Shown: in pieces, positions 17,830 to 26,737 of the stretch | Numbering within the stretch: the first letter of the stretch is position 1 | Layout: each line of letters opens with the position of its first letter | Source of the DNA: RDYJ01 sp034931405 | Lineage (GTDB): Bacteria > Cyanobacteriota > Cyanobacteriia > Cyanobacteriales > Nostocaceae | DNA length: 64,000 nucleotides | Direction: 5' to 3' | NCBI RefSeq assembly: GCF_034931405.1 | Contig: NZ_JAYGHA010000010.1 | Location: forward strand, 96,943-160,942 | Program-made: the position numbers and the translations under genes | Notes under the pieces: generated by a model | Database searches by the model: none | Told to the model about the DNA's origin: nothing | The model's input: only the letters and a program-made list of their open reading frames with translations

Positions 17830-18267
17830 ATGACATCTTCACTCTATCAGCGTGACTTTTTGCTTTGGACATTAGATACTGTTGATAAACTAAAAACTCA
17901 TGATTTTGATCAACTTGATTTAGAAAATTTAATAGAGGAAATTGAAAGTTTGGGACGATCTGAAAAGAAAGAACTCAAAAGCCGACTTTTGATTTTACTA
18001 GAACATTTACTAAAAAGATTGTTTCTCAACTCACCTAATGATTATCGTAGTTGGGAAATTACTATTGATGAACAAAGACGACAAATAGAACTAGAACTGG
18101 AAGATTCTCCCAGTCTCAAAACTATTTGGGAAGAAGCTTTTAGTAGTGCTTGGAGACTTGCACTTAAAGGGGTTCGTAAAAATTACTCACAAGTTACATT
18201 TCCTGATGTCTGGCCATATCCTAACGATATAGATTCCATTTTAGATTGCGACTTTTGGAAATTATAA
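17830..18267 (+). CDS. DUF29 family protein
   Basis: The 145-residue protein has the DUF29 pattern: YQRDFLLWTLDTVDKLKTHDF, DLENLIEEIESLGRSEK, LLILLEHLLKRLF, then a helical C-terminus ending in WPYPNDIDSILDCDFW. The family is abundant in cyanobacteria, often in repeated-gene or toxin-rich islands, and has no established function. It is convergent with the 171-residue protein downstream. Confidence 0.9.
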   Translation: MTSSLYQRDFLLWTLDTVDKLKTHDFDQLDLENLIEEIESLGRSEKKELKSRLLILLEHLLKRLFLNSPNDYRSWEITIDEQRRQIELELEDSPSLKTIWEEAFSSAWRLALKGVRKNYSQVTFPDVWPYPNDIDSILDCDFWKL

Positions 18268-18300
18268 TTATTGGTGGTTATCAGAATCAGGATATTCAGA

Positions 18301-18816
18301 TTAATAAGGTTCATGAATTGATTTACATTCCCAAAACTGTCCGGGTCCGACTATTAAAATTTGCTCATTTGGCATTAATAATTCCCAATATGCCAGACCA
18401 GAATCATCTTCTAAATCTGGTTCTAAAATTAGTTCGTAACCACCCTCAAATGATAAAGTAAGTTTAAAATCATGATTACCACCAAGCGCAAAATTAGTTA
18501 GTTTTTTATTTTCCAAACACTGTAACTGTATTTTAGCAAATTCCACAGCATTTTGATTATTTACGAACATAGATGAATGACAGAAAAGATTATTTTCTAG
18601 CATTAAATACCAAGGTGTAGCCCTAGTGTTAAGTTGCCAGCTTCCTTTGCGTAAATGTGATAATTTAGGATGATCATATGCAGTCATTTTCCCAAAATGT
18701 AACCGTAATTCATCCCCATAACTAAATGTAATTTGATGGCAAGTTTCGCCAATAATTGGTTGAATAATTTGATTGAGATTTAGTATTGAATTAGCAAGAG
18801 ATGTTTTAGGAGTCAT
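18301..18816 (-). CDS. Unknown protein, paralogue A of a duplicated pair
   Basis: This 171-residue soluble protein shares most of its sequence with the product of 21175-21675, including LANSI.NLNQI, IIGETCHQI, GSWQL, ATPWYLM, PDLEDDSGLAYWEL and NEQILIVGPGQFWECKSIHE. No enzymatic motif is visible. Its start overlaps the 3' end of the small gene upstream by 11 bases, indicating coupled translation. An immunity-protein role is a possibility given that neighbour, but is only inference. Confidence 0.7.
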   Translation of the reverse strand: MTPKTSLANSILNLNQIIQPIIGETCHQITFSYGDELRLHFGKMTAYDHPKLSHLRKGSWQLNTRATPWYLMLENNLFCHSSMFVNNQNAVEFAKIQLQCLENKKLTNFALGGNHDFKLTLSFEGGYELILEPDLEDDSGLAYWELLMPNEQILIVGPGQFWECKSIHEPY

Positions 18817-19015
18817 AATTAATATCCTCTAAAAATTCTTTAGCTTTTTGTCTAAGTTCCTGATACGTAAAATCACCTCTATTATTTCCAGTTCCTCCAT
18901 AACCCTTTCTTTTTTCTTCCTCCAGAAATGTACCAAAATCATCTCTTAATTCCGGTGACATACGAAATTCTCTCGCAATTGCATCAACTTGTTTAATATC
19001 ATCTTTTTTACCCAT
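18806..19015 (-). CDS. Small protein resembling the tail of polymorphic toxins
   Basis: The 69-residue hydrophilic protein reads AIAREFRMSPELRDDFGTFLEEE in its first half and GYGGTGNNRGDFTYQELRQKA in the second. Such GDFTxxELxxxAxxFL endings are, as I recall, seen at the C-termini of RHS-type and other polymorphic toxins and as stand-alone genes; this is weak evidence. It overlaps the downstream 171-residue gene by 11 bases, as in a two-gene module. Split the entry into a >20 residue claim is avoided; the key residues are Gly-Asp-Phe-Thr near residue 47. Confidence 0.5.
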   Translation of the reverse strand: MGKKDDIKQVDAIAREFRMSPELRDDFGTFLEEEKRKGYGGTGNNRGDFTYQELRQKAKEFLEDINYDS

Positions 19016-19062
19016 AAATATAGAGAACCCCTGATTTTACATTTTAACATAAAAATATCACA

Positions 19063-19108
19063 ACTTGTCTGAATCAGGATTTTCAGGATTTAAGGATTTT
19101 CAGGATGT
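19063..19108. repeat. Dispersed repeat (gtctgaatcaggattttcaggatttaagg family)
   Basis: The sequence gtctgaatcaggatt ... caggatttaaggatt is repeated at 20168-20205. Similar sequences are common in Nostocales genomes. Between this and the next gene (19109-19333) there is also a cctacggaacgctacgcgga palindromic repeat at about 19156-19175. Confidence 0.6.
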
Positions 19109-19333
19109 TGAACACTAAGAAAAAATATCTTTGTAACTCTGTTCTTTTCGCGTCTATCCCTACGGAACGCTACGCGGACGTGGTTCATTTTGGTTAAATA
19201 CCGCTAGTTTTGAATTTGTGAGGGAATTGACTTTTTTGGCCGCTTCCTTTGTCCTGGTGTCACATACTTGATTGCGAGATTGATGGTATTTTATTTTTGC
19301 ACAAACTCTTTTATCCCCATCGCAAGACAAACT

Positions 19334-19972
19334 ATGGCACTCAATTTATATTTACTGCGACATGGTGAAACTACTTTTAGTCAAAGTGGTAATTTCTGCG
19401 GTGAAACTAATGCAGAATTGACAAAAGAAGGAATGCAGATGGCAGAGAGTTTTGCCGATGTTTATAAAAAACTGAAGTGGGAAGCGGTTTATGTTAGTCC
19501 GATGAAACGTACCCTTGGAACTGCCAAACCATTTTGTGATGCTACTGGTATGGAGATGCAAGTAAGGGAAGGATTAAGAGAAGGTAGTTACGGTGAATGG
19601 GAAACTAAGAGTAAATCCTTTGTTCAGGATAATTACTCAGAAAACTATATAAAATGGTTGTCAGAACCTGCTTGGAATGCACCCATTGGTGGAGAAACTG
19701 CGGTACAAATTGCTAACCGTTCTATGCCTGTGATTAGTGAAATTATAGACAAATATCCCGACGGTAATGTTTTAGTAGTTTCTCATAAAGCCACGATTCG
19801 GATTATGCTTTGCAGTTTATTAGGAATTGATTTGGGATGTTACCGTTATCGAGTAAATATTTTGGTCGCTTCGGTAAGTAAGGTTAAATTTGATGTTAAT
19901 GGTCCCTTGTTAGAAATATTAGGCGATCGCTATCATATACCAGATCATATTCGCTCTCGTCCAGGAACATAA
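19334..19972 (+). CDS. Histidine phosphatase family protein (phosphoglycerate mutase-like)
   Basis: The predicted product from ATG 19334 has 212 residues. It begins LNLYLLRHGET, with the catalytic RHGET, followed by ELTKEGMQMA and VYVSPMKRTLGTA, a GSYGEWE segment and a second catalytic histidine in VLVVSHKATIRIML. This is the branch-1 histidine phosphatase fold, whose members dephosphorylate sugar phosphates, phosphoserine or other small molecules; the substrate is unknown. An in-frame start 66 bases upstream adds a non-homologous stretch and was not chosen. Confidence 0.9.
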   Translation: MALNLYLLRHGETTFSQSGNFCGETNAELTKEGMQMAESFADVYKKLKWEAVYVSPMKRTLGTAKPFCDATGMEMQVREGLREGSYGEWETKSKSFVQDNYSENYIKWLSEPAWNAPIGGETAVQIANRSMPVISEIIDKYPDGNVLVVSHKATIRIMLCSLLGIDLGCYRYRVNILVASVSKVKFDVNGPLLEILGDRYHIPDHIRSRPGT

Positions 19973-20369
19973 TAGCTGGTTCATAGATAATAAATATTGT
20001 AGGTTGGGTTGAGAAAACCCAACATAATCACAATTTATGGTCATATATGAGTGGTAATTTTAGAAATAGAATAGTATTTTAGAAAATTTCATCAGGAGTA
20101 AGTTGAAAAGAAGGAATTATTATTGAAGAGATAGGATTATTTCCTTATATCTTATGATGGGGATTTTGTCTGAATCAGGATTTCCAGGATTTAAGGATTT
20201 AGAGGATATAGATACTAAAGACTCACAAAAAAATATCTCTTAAACCTTATTTTTTCTGTGTATTTTCTCTGTGTCCTCTGCGCCTCTGCGGTTCGTTATT
20301 TCAAAATGGTGTAATTCATGAATTACCCCTACTGATATGTAAAGTCATCGCTATCATTCAAAGTTCCTC
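19973..20369. other. Intergenic region with two dispersed repeats
   Basis: The region holds an inverted repeat taggttgggtt / aacccaac at about 19999-20027 (also seen at 32683-32710) and a copy of the gtctgaatcaggatttccaggattt repeat at 20168-20205, followed by ctctgcgcctctgcgg (20276-20292), a motif also found in frame in putA. No gene is seen. Confidence 0.65.
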
Positions 20370-20813
20370 TTAATTTTCTAAAGGTAAGATAGTAATTAAT
20401 TCAGAAAATCTGGCAAAATCGCCTGTATTGTGTGTAAGCAACCGAGGAATACCATAAACTAACATAGTGGCAACTATATTAGCATCATGTACCTGCTTGC
20501 CGCCAATATTAATTTCTGTCATTAATTTTAATAATCTTTCAGTTACCAAAGCATTATTTTCAGCAACATGAAAATAACTGCTAAAATACTCTATATCAGC
20601 TACTAAAGAAGTAATAGGAATTGTTCCAGTTAAATCACTACGTCTTGTCATACCTGATAAATATTCTCGCAAAGTTTGCCGACTAATCCACATTTCTATA
20701 TCTTGATTAGCAAAATCTTGTAATCTTTGTATTGCTTGTGTGTGAAATGGTGATAAAGCTAAATTAGCATAAATCAAAATATTTGTATCTATAAAAATCG
20801 CTTTATCTATCAT
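20370..20813 (-). CDS. PIN-domain toxin (VapC-like ribonuclease)
   Basis: From the Met at 20813 the 147-residue protein starts MIDKAIFIDTNILIYANLA, with the first acidic residue of the PIN site in DTNILIY, then a Glu in TLREYLSG, and the later acidic pair in GGKQVHDANIVAT and LTHNTGDFARF. PIN toxins cleave RNA, often initiator tRNA or rRNA. The start overlaps the antitoxin gene by 11 bases. A longer in-frame start (20849) would reach into the antitoxin and is unlikely. Confidence 0.88.
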   Translation of the reverse strand: MIDKAIFIDTNILIYANLALSPFHTQAIQRLQDFANQDIEMWISRQTLREYLSGMTRRSDLTGTIPITSLVADIEYFSSYFHVAENNALVTERLLKLMTEINIGGKQVHDANIVATMLVYGIPRLLTHNTGDFARFSELITILPLEN

Positions 20814-21036
20814 ATAAATCTTCTCTACGAAATGTGAAATTATCAGCAACTAAACCCACAGGATAAGCTGAGAATTTTAATGTTTTTATTTTCTTTTCCC
20901 CTGCTAATTTTTCTGATTTAACACTTTCATTAATAACTATAACTATGTCATATTCACCTGTGGGAATATCAGGAGGTAATTGCACTGTAATTTGTCGTTC
21001 TGAGGTAACATTTACAACTGTTTCTATTGTTTGCAT
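20803..21036 (-). CDS. Antitoxin of the PIN-domain pair
   Basis: The 77-residue protein starts with a beta-strand-rich region (TVVNVTSERQITVQLPPDIP) and ends with FTFRREDLYDR, a pattern of cyanobacterial antitoxins that pair with PIN toxins. Its 3' end overlaps the toxin start by 11 bases. It is expected to bind and inhibit the toxin and repress the operon promoter, which lies just upstream. Confidence 0.75.
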   Translation of the reverse strand: MQTIETVVNVTSERQITVQLPPDIPTGEYDIVIVINESVKSEKLAGEKKIKTLKFSAYPVGLVADNFTFRREDLYDR

Positions 21037-21174
21037 GATCTTTTACTCTGAACAGTATTAAGTATAATTGTAGCTTTTTTGGTACAAAAAGTCAATTTAT
21101 TATTATAATAATGTAATCACGTTATTTACATACACAAAAAATAAACCACTTTGACAATATTCATAGCATCAAAA

Positions 21175-21675
21175 TTAATCACTTTCATGAATTGATTTAC
21201 ATTCCCAAAACTGTCCGGGTCCGACTATTAAAATCTGCTCATTTGGCATCATTAATTCCCAATATGCAAGACCAGAATCATCTTCTAAATCTGGTTTTAA
21301 AACCAGTTCGTAACTATCTGCAAAGGATAAGGTTAGTTGAAAATTATTAGGATCAATGACAAAATTAGTTAGTTGTTTGTTTTCTAAATCTTTTAACATG
21401 ACTTGAGCATGATCTGTAGTGAATTGTGGTGCTGGAATAAATAAAAACATATTATTCATCATTAAATACCAAGGTGTTGCTCTAGTGCTAAGTTGCCAGC
21501 TTCCTTGGCGTAAATCTGCTAATTTAGGATGATTATAAGGTGTCATTTCACCAAAGTCTAATATTAATTCATCACCATAACTAAATCCGATTTGATGGCA
21601 AGTTTCGCCGATAATTGGTTGAGTAATTTGATTTAAATTTGGTATTGAATTAGCAAGAGATGTTTTAGGACTCAT
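21175..21675 (-). CDS. Unknown protein, paralogue B of a duplicated pair
   Basis: This 166-residue protein is closely similar over its whole length to the product of 18301-18816, with the same ends (SPKTSLANSIPNLNQI and GQFWECKSIHE). The DNA is also alike, so the duplication is fairly recent. The middle part (residues 80-115) is the most diverged. Unlike copy A it has no small gene directly upstream; the antisense neighbour is the three-gene operon. Function unknown. Confidence 0.7.
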   Translation of the reverse strand: MSPKTSLANSIPNLNQITQPIIGETCHQIGFSYGDELILDFGEMTPYNHPKLADLRQGSWQLSTRATPWYLMMNNMFLFIPAPQFTTDHAQVMLKDLENKQLTNFVIDPNNFQLTLSFADSYELVLKPDLEDDSGLAYWELMMPNEQILIVGPGQFWECKSIHESD

Positions 21676-21792
21676 AATTAATATCCATTAACTGCTTAAT
21701 TTATTATAAATCTTGATTGTTTAGTGAAAGGCTAAAATATAAAGGTATAATTTTGAGATTATAAACTAAGTCTCAGAAAGGTATAAAGCAAA

Positions 21793-22371
21793 TTGACTAC
21801 TATTGGAAGTTATCAGGTAAAAGTTTTAATTGAATCCAACACTGAGGAAGTTGCTTTTCTTTCTCCAGCAACTATTGATGATATGCCCACAAATTGGTCT
21901 TGTAACTGGTTAAATATTTGCAATGAAACAGCCTCTTACTGTCAAAATATAGTGAAACTTGTTTATAATGATCAAATTTGGGGATTGGTAAAATATAGTC
22001 TTTATCCATATACTTATCCTGATCCAAGTCCCCCTACATTTCTGGAAATAAATAATTTAGAAGCACATCCTACCAGTCAAGGAGATGCGGCTAAGAGATT
22101 AATTGAACCTATTGGTAAATGGTTGATTTGGTATGCTATCAATGTTGCTTTCGAGTTTTGTGAACCAAAACTAGAAGCACCGCTAATTATACTAGATGCT
22201 TTGGATAAAGCTGTGCCATACTATAGAGATAAGGTACAAATGGAGTATCTTGGTTTATCATGTAGCACACCTGGAGAAGATTTATATGGCTTCAGATTTT
22301 CACGAGCCGCAGCAGCAGAATTTTGTCAGCGACATGAAACAAGATGGGGAGAACCCAAGCTATATGAGTAG
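21793..22371 (+). CDS. Possible GNAT-like protein of a PIN operon
   Basis: The 192-residue frame seems to begin at a TTG (21793) with gaaagg 12 bases upstream; the next Met is about 30 codons in. It has FLEINNLEAHPTSQGDAAKR, LIEPIGKWLIWYAINVAFEF and a later DALDKAVPYYRDKVQMEYLG, a pattern weakly like a GNAT acetyltransferase fold (core strand followed by helix and PYYRDKVGF-like segment). The match is inference. The next gene overlaps it by 86 bases, in another frame. Confidence 0.6.
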   Translation: MTTIGSYQVKVLIESNTEEVAFLSPATIDDMPTNWSCNWLNICNETASYCQNIVKLVYNDQIWGLVKYSLYPYTYPDPSPPTFLEINNLEAHPTSQGDAAKRLIEPIGKWLIWYAINVAFEFCEPKLEAPLIILDALDKAVPYYRDKVQMEYLGLSCSTPGEDLYGFRFSRAAAAEFCQRHETRWGEPKLYE

Positions 22372-22636
22372 TGAGGAAATAATGGCAGGGTCAAAACAGA
22401 TAATGACTCATGCTCAAAGACAGGCTTTTCTGAAAACATCTTATGCAGGAAAGTTATTTGGTGTTGCACATTTACTTCCCGAAGTTATAGAGGTAACAGA
22501 AGAAAGATCAGAAAATTTACCACACTTAAAACGAGTGCGCGGACTATTCAAGTCTGGGGAACAAAAAGATAAACAATATAATTCTAATAATACCGAAGTT
22601 GCTAAACATGGAAGTTGGGATTTAGAGCAACACTAA
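22286..22636 (+). CDS. Unknown operon protein, candidate antitoxin
   Basis: From ATG 22286 the product has 116 residues. It is hydrophilic, with MASDFHEPQQQNFVSD near the start, AQRQAFLKTSYAGKLFGVAH in the middle and a charged tail ending KHGSWDLEQH. It starts inside the previous gene in a different frame and its TAA overlaps the ATG of the PIN-domain gene (taatg), so translation is coupled. Position between a GNAT-like and a PIN protein suggests an antitoxin or adaptor, but no family is recognised. Confidence 0.55.
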   Translation: MASDFHEPQQQNFVSDMKQDGENPSYMSSEEIMAGSKQIMTHAQRQAFLKTSYAGKLFGVAHLLPEVIEVTEERSENLPHLKRVRGLFKSGEQKDKQYNSNNTEVAKHGSWDLEQH

Positions 22637-23565
22637 TGATCAGAAAGGTTTTATTAGATGATGATATTCTTCTAGATATTCTGCTCGAACGAGAACCATT
22701 TGTAGAAGATTCATCAAAAATTTGGGAATTAATTGAGGCTAAACAAATAGAGGGTTATGTAACACTTACAACCCTCAATAAAATATTTGATGTTGGTAGA
22801 GATAAAGGAGGATTTGAGATTGCTTGGGAGGCTATATCTGAAATTCGATCTGTAATGGAAGTTTGCATTATTGATGATAGATTTTTAGAAATAGCTCATT
22901 CATATCACCTTAAAGATTTTGAACAATCTATACAATTAGCTTGTGCAAAGGTTTTTAAATTAGACTACATTCTTACTAGAAAAGTTGAATATATTAAACC
23001 TTCTCTTCCAACTTCTCTTCAAAATTTAGGGGATTCTTATAAAGAATTTTTTTCTGTAGTTAAACCTACCTCATTTTTGTTCATTTACTTTCCTAGTCAT
23101 TTGAGTTATGGTTTTTGCAACTCTCTTGAATTTTACAAAATTAATTTTCAATTTTACAGTAAACGTACAGAAATCATTACTCCAATTAATCATTCATTAA
23201 AATATATCCTAGATTCTATTTCTACTCAATCAATTGAAATACAAAATGAGCTAGAATCTGAAAGTAAAATTTCTGTGATCAAGCGAGATATTGCTACTAT
23301 TATACGCTATATAATATATGCAATTTTAGCGGGAAATGTAACTTTAGATGATAATTATATCAATAATTGTTTTACAGAATGTAACTCTCTTGCTATATCA
23401 CGTCAATCTTTAATTGTTGCTTTACAACATACGAAAGAATTAACTATTAAACTTACTACTCAACTAGCTAATCAAGATATTGATTTTTCTGATTTGAATA
23501 ATATTTTGGTTAATGAGATCAGCAGATATTTTGATCAATTTATAATTAAACTCACATCATCTTAA
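22636..23565 (+). CDS. PIN-domain protein with a C-terminal extension
   Basis: The 309-residue protein begins MIRKVLLDDDILLDILLERE, the first strand and acidic site of a PIN domain; IQLACAKVFKLDYILTRKV is the second conserved region with the later Asp. PIN toxins have about 130-150 residues, so the remaining 160 or so residues are an extra domain of unknown type with helices rich in Ile and Asn (TKELTIKLTTQLANQD). Start and upstream stop share one base. It is probably the effector of a three-gene module. Confidence 0.75.
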   Translation: MIRKVLLDDDILLDILLEREPFVEDSSKIWELIEAKQIEGYVTLTTLNKIFDVGRDKGGFEIAWEAISEIRSVMEVCIIDDRFLEIAHSYHLKDFEQSIQLACAKVFKLDYILTRKVEYIKPSLPTSLQNLGDSYKEFFSVVKPTSFLFIYFPSHLSYGFCNSLEFYKINFQFYSKRTEIITPINHSLKYILDSISTQSIEIQNELESESKISVIKRDIATIIRYIIYAILAGNVTLDDNYINNCFTECNSLAISRQSLIVALQHTKELTIKLTTQLANQDIDFSDLNNILVNEISRYFDQFIIKLTSS

Positions 23566-23577
23566 TTTTATATCCCC

Positions 23578-23608
23578 AACCTCTTAAAGAAGTCGGGGAT
23601 CTTTATGA
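23578..23608. terminator. Hairpin between convergent PIN operon and putA
   Basis: The sequence ccccaacctcttaaagaagtcgggg forms an imperfect stem-loop, and atcttta follows. The same aagaagtcgggga motif recurs at 34168-34237. It sits between two 3' ends and may terminate transcription in one or both directions. Confidence 0.4.
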
Positions 23609-23623
23609 CCCCCTACAAATTAA

Positions 23624-26605
23624 TTACTCATTACCTTCAATTGGTGCAAAACCCTGACGTTGAATGTTTTCTGTAATTGTCCTTGGTTCTAGGAATTGCA
23701 ATAAATAATCTGGTCCACCTGCTTTTGAACCAACACCAGAAAGTTTAAACCCACCAAACGGTTGACGTGCCACAATTGCCCCGGTTATATTCCGGTTAAT
23801 GTATAAATTGCCAACTTCAAAATCTGCTTGTGCTTGTGCAATGTGGGAGGGTGTACGAGAATAAAGACCTCCAGTTAAAGCGTAATTTGTGGAGTTGGCA
23901 AATTCTAAAGCTTCCGTAAAATCCTTAGCACGAATTACCGATAAAACAGGACCAAATATTTCCTGCTGTGCTATTACCCCATTTGCAGGAACTTCAGAAA
24001 AAATCACAGGACCGATAAAATAACCTTGACTGGGTGCAGATAATTCCAAAGCTAAATTAGCTTCTTTTTTACCAATCTCAATATATTCTAAAATGCGATC
24101 GCGCGAATTAGCATCAATTACCGGACCTACTTGGGTACTGGGTAATTCTGTTTCCCCAATATTCAAAGATTTTGTTGCTTCAACCAACCTTTCCACAAAA
24201 GCATCATAAATTGGTTCAAGCACAATTACCCGTGAACAAGCAGAACACTTTTGACCACTATAACCAAAAGCAGACTGCACAACCCCCACAACAGCCTGGT
24301 CTAAATCAGCACTTTCATCAACAATAATCGCGTTTTTACCACCCATCTCCGCAATTACCTTTTTCAGATGCTTTTGACCGGGTTTTAAAATTGCTGCTTC
24401 TGCGTAAATTCTACATCCTACTTCCTGAGAACCAGTAAAAGCAATCACATGAGTATCAGGATGATTCACCAAATAAGCACCAACTTGAGAACCCTTACCA
24501 GGAACGTATTGAAAAACACCTTTTGGTATTCCTGCTTCTATCAAAATTTCCGTTAACTTAGAAGTAATAACAGAAGAAGTTTCCGCAGGTTTGAGTAAAG
24601 TACAATTCCCCGAAACCAAAGCAGCAACAGTCATACCGCAAGCAATAGCCAAAGGAAAATTCCAGGGAGAAATCACAACAGCAATTCCTTTAGGCTGGTA
24701 AATATAACGATTACTTTCACCAGCAACGTCATAAATTACACCCTGATCAAGACGTTCCATCTCATCAGCGTAATAGAGACAAAAATCTATAGCTTCCGAA
24801 ACCTCCCCATCAGCTTCCTTAACAGGTTTTCCCACCTCCAAAACTATCCAAGCTGAAAGTTCAGCACGTCTTTCTTCCATCAACTCAGCAGCTTTCCGCA
24901 AAATATCAGCACGTTGCTTAACCGGAGTCTTCTTCCAACCAGGAAAAGCAGCTTTAGCAGCTTTCATTGCTTCCTCAGCTTGTTCAATGCTAAGTAAGCC
25001 CACCTTACCAACCACCTGACTAAAATTAGAAGGATTAAGAGAATCAACAAAAGTTGTAGTATTTACATATTCCCCATTAATCAAAGGTAAATAAGTCTTA
25101 CCCAACAGTTGACGCACATTTTGGAAAGCTGTTTGAGAAACCATTCTTTTCTCTTCCTCAGCAAAATCCGTATCCGCAACACCAACAAAACCCTCTTTTT
25201 CCTCTCTGCGCCTCTGCGCCTCTGCGTGAGATAATAAAATAGGAGCAGCTAACAACTCATCCACAGGCTTATTTTCCAAATTTTGCCGTAAAAACGAACT
25301 ATTCGCTGTATTTTCCAATAAACGACGAATTAAATAAGCCATTCCCGGTAACAAGTCACCATAGGGACAATAAACCCGAACCCGATAACCCTTATCTACC
25401 AAAGCTTTTGCAATTTTATCACCCATCCCATAAAGCACTTGCATTTCAAAGCGACGACTGGGAACTTTGAGACTTTCTGCTATTGCGATCGCACGAGATT
25501 GCGATCGCACATTATGACTACCTATGGCAGAATAAACATACTCGTGATTTTCCAACAAAAGCTGAGTTATCGCTTCAAAATTGGCATCTGTGGCCACTTT
25601 ATCATTAAAAACTGGTTGTTTCCAGTGTTTTTGTTCTGCTTTAATAGTTTCCTGATCCCAATATGCACCTTTAACCAAACGGATAGTTAAAGGATAACCG
25701 CGCTGTTTTAACCAAGTAATGATATCTTTTGCATCTTCTTCACTATCACGCAGATATGCTTGGATGGTGATCCCGATATCTGTACGTTGACGAAATTCTT
25801 CTTCCAGTAAAAGCTTTTTGAGAATCTTGAAAGTGATATCTTTATAGGCATACTGTTCCATATCAAAATGGACTGCTGCACCCAATTCTTTCGCACGACG
25901 TAATAAAATTCTAATGCGATCGCTCACCCGTTCTTCACTACCATCCGCATTTAAAGGATCAAACTGAGAATAAAACGCAGTTAACTTCACAGAAACCTGC
26001 ACTTTAGGGATCATTTCCCCATCAGCTTCATCAATAGCGGGAATATGCGACCATTTTTTTGATGCTTCCACTAATTGCTGCATCAATTCCATGTATCTTT
26101 CTAAATAAGACTGGGCTTCTGTTTCCGTAATTACCGCTTCACCGAGTAAGTCAATAGTGAAAGCCATCTTTTCTTTTCTGAGCTTTTCAACAGTTTTAAT
26201 GACTTGTTGGATATTTTCCCCAGAAATATATTTATGTGCTAAAGTTTGCACAGCAGTTTCCACAGTTGTTGCTGCCACCTGTCCCGGCATAGAATCAGGA
26301 TTAGCAAAATTGAGCATACCCTTTAAAGCTGCGGGTAATTCTACCGACTCATCTCCTAAATATTCTTGTAAATGGGACGCAATTTCTGATTTACTATGTA
26401 AAGCGGGTAAAGTATCAATAAACCGAAATAACTGTACTCTTAGACCAGGATTACTCATAGCCCAAGCGAGTAGTTTATCATCCCAGCGCATCTGGTCACG
26501 CAAAGAAGCTAAAAAAGAGCGATTTTCTTGAGTAGCAGCGAGAACCTGTTTAGCAATTTCTTGGGTTTTCGCTTCGTATATGCTGTTTTCTACTTGTAAT
26601 ACCAT
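23624..26605 (-). CDS. putA: Bifunctional proline dehydrogenase / L-glutamate gamma-semialdehyde dehydrogenase
   Basis: The 993-residue enzyme oxidises proline to glutamate in two steps. The N-terminal proline dehydrogenase part (about residues 90-450) has VQVSVKLTAFYSQFDPL, TIRLVKGAYWDQE and LRRLLEN near the FAD-binding end. The aldehyde dehydrogenase part (about 510-985) has VISPWNFPLAIACG, VIAEMGGKNAIIVDE (catalytic Glu), AFGYSGQKCSACSR (catalytic Cys) and QEIFGPVLSVI. There is no ribbon-helix-helix DNA-binding domain, so unlike enterobacterial PutA it is not a repressor. The domain linker contains residues coded by a dispersed cctctgcg repeat. It is divergent from the lipoprotein/cyclase pair. 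Confidence 0.96.
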   Translation of the reverse strand: MVLQVENSIYEAKTQEIAKQVLAATQENRSFLASLRDQMRWDDKLLAWAMSNPGLRVQLFRFIDTLPALHSKSEIASHLQEYLGDESVELPAALKGMLNFANPDSMPGQVAATTVETAVQTLAHKYISGENIQQVIKTVEKLRKEKMAFTIDLLGEAVITETEAQSYLERYMELMQQLVEASKKWSHIPAIDEADGEMIPKVQVSVKLTAFYSQFDPLNADGSEERVSDRIRILLRRAKELGAAVHFDMEQYAYKDITFKILKKLLLEEEFRQRTDIGITIQAYLRDSEEDAKDIITWLKQRGYPLTIRLVKGAYWDQETIKAEQKHWKQPVFNDKVATDANFEAITQLLLENHEYVYSAIGSHNVRSQSRAIAIAESLKVPSRRFEMQVLYGMGDKIAKALVDKGYRVRVYCPYGDLLPGMAYLIRRLLENTANSSFLRQNLENKPVDELLAAPILLSHAEAQRRREEKEGFVGVADTDFAEEEKRMVSQTAFQNVRQLLGKTYLPLINGEYVNTTTFVDSLNPSNFSQVVGKVGLLSIEQAEEAMKAAKAAFPGWKKTPVKQRADILRKAAELMEERRAELSAWIVLEVGKPVKEADGEVSEAIDFCLYYADEMERLDQGVIYDVAGESNRYIYQPKGIAVVISPWNFPLAIACGMTVAALVSGNCTLLKPAETSSVITSKLTEILIEAGIPKGVFQYVPGKGSQVGAYLVNHPDTHVIAFTGSQEVGCRIYAEAAILKPGQKHLKKVIAEMGGKNAIIVDESADLDQAVVGVVQSAFGYSGQKCSACSRVIVLEPIYDAFVERLVEATKSLNIGETELPSTQVGPVIDANSRDRILEYIEIGKKEANLALELSAPSQGYFIGPVIFSEVPANGVIAQQEIFGPVLSVIRAKDFTEALEFANSTNYALTGGLYSRTPSHIAQAQADFEVGNLYINRNITGAIVARQPFGGFKLSGVGSKAGGPDYLLQFLEPRTITENIQRQGFAPIEGNE
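25201..25230. repeat. Dispersed repeat (cctctgcg) inside the putA linker
   Basis: The unit cctctgcg, repeated, encodes a segment such as SHAEAQRRREEKEG (minus strand) between the two enzymatic domains of PutA. A similar motif occurs at 20276-20292. It is a repeat incorporated in frame in a region where length is unconstrained. Confidence 0.7.
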
Positions 26606-26737
26606 AAATTTGTTAGTAGTTAGTTGTCAGTTTCCAAACGACATTTTTTTGGCGTAATGTTGAATGATAGTGTAAAAATGGATTACGGTGTTATTTCTAA
26701 CTTAGTTAATGCCATTTTGTAAACTTTCCTAGTAGTT

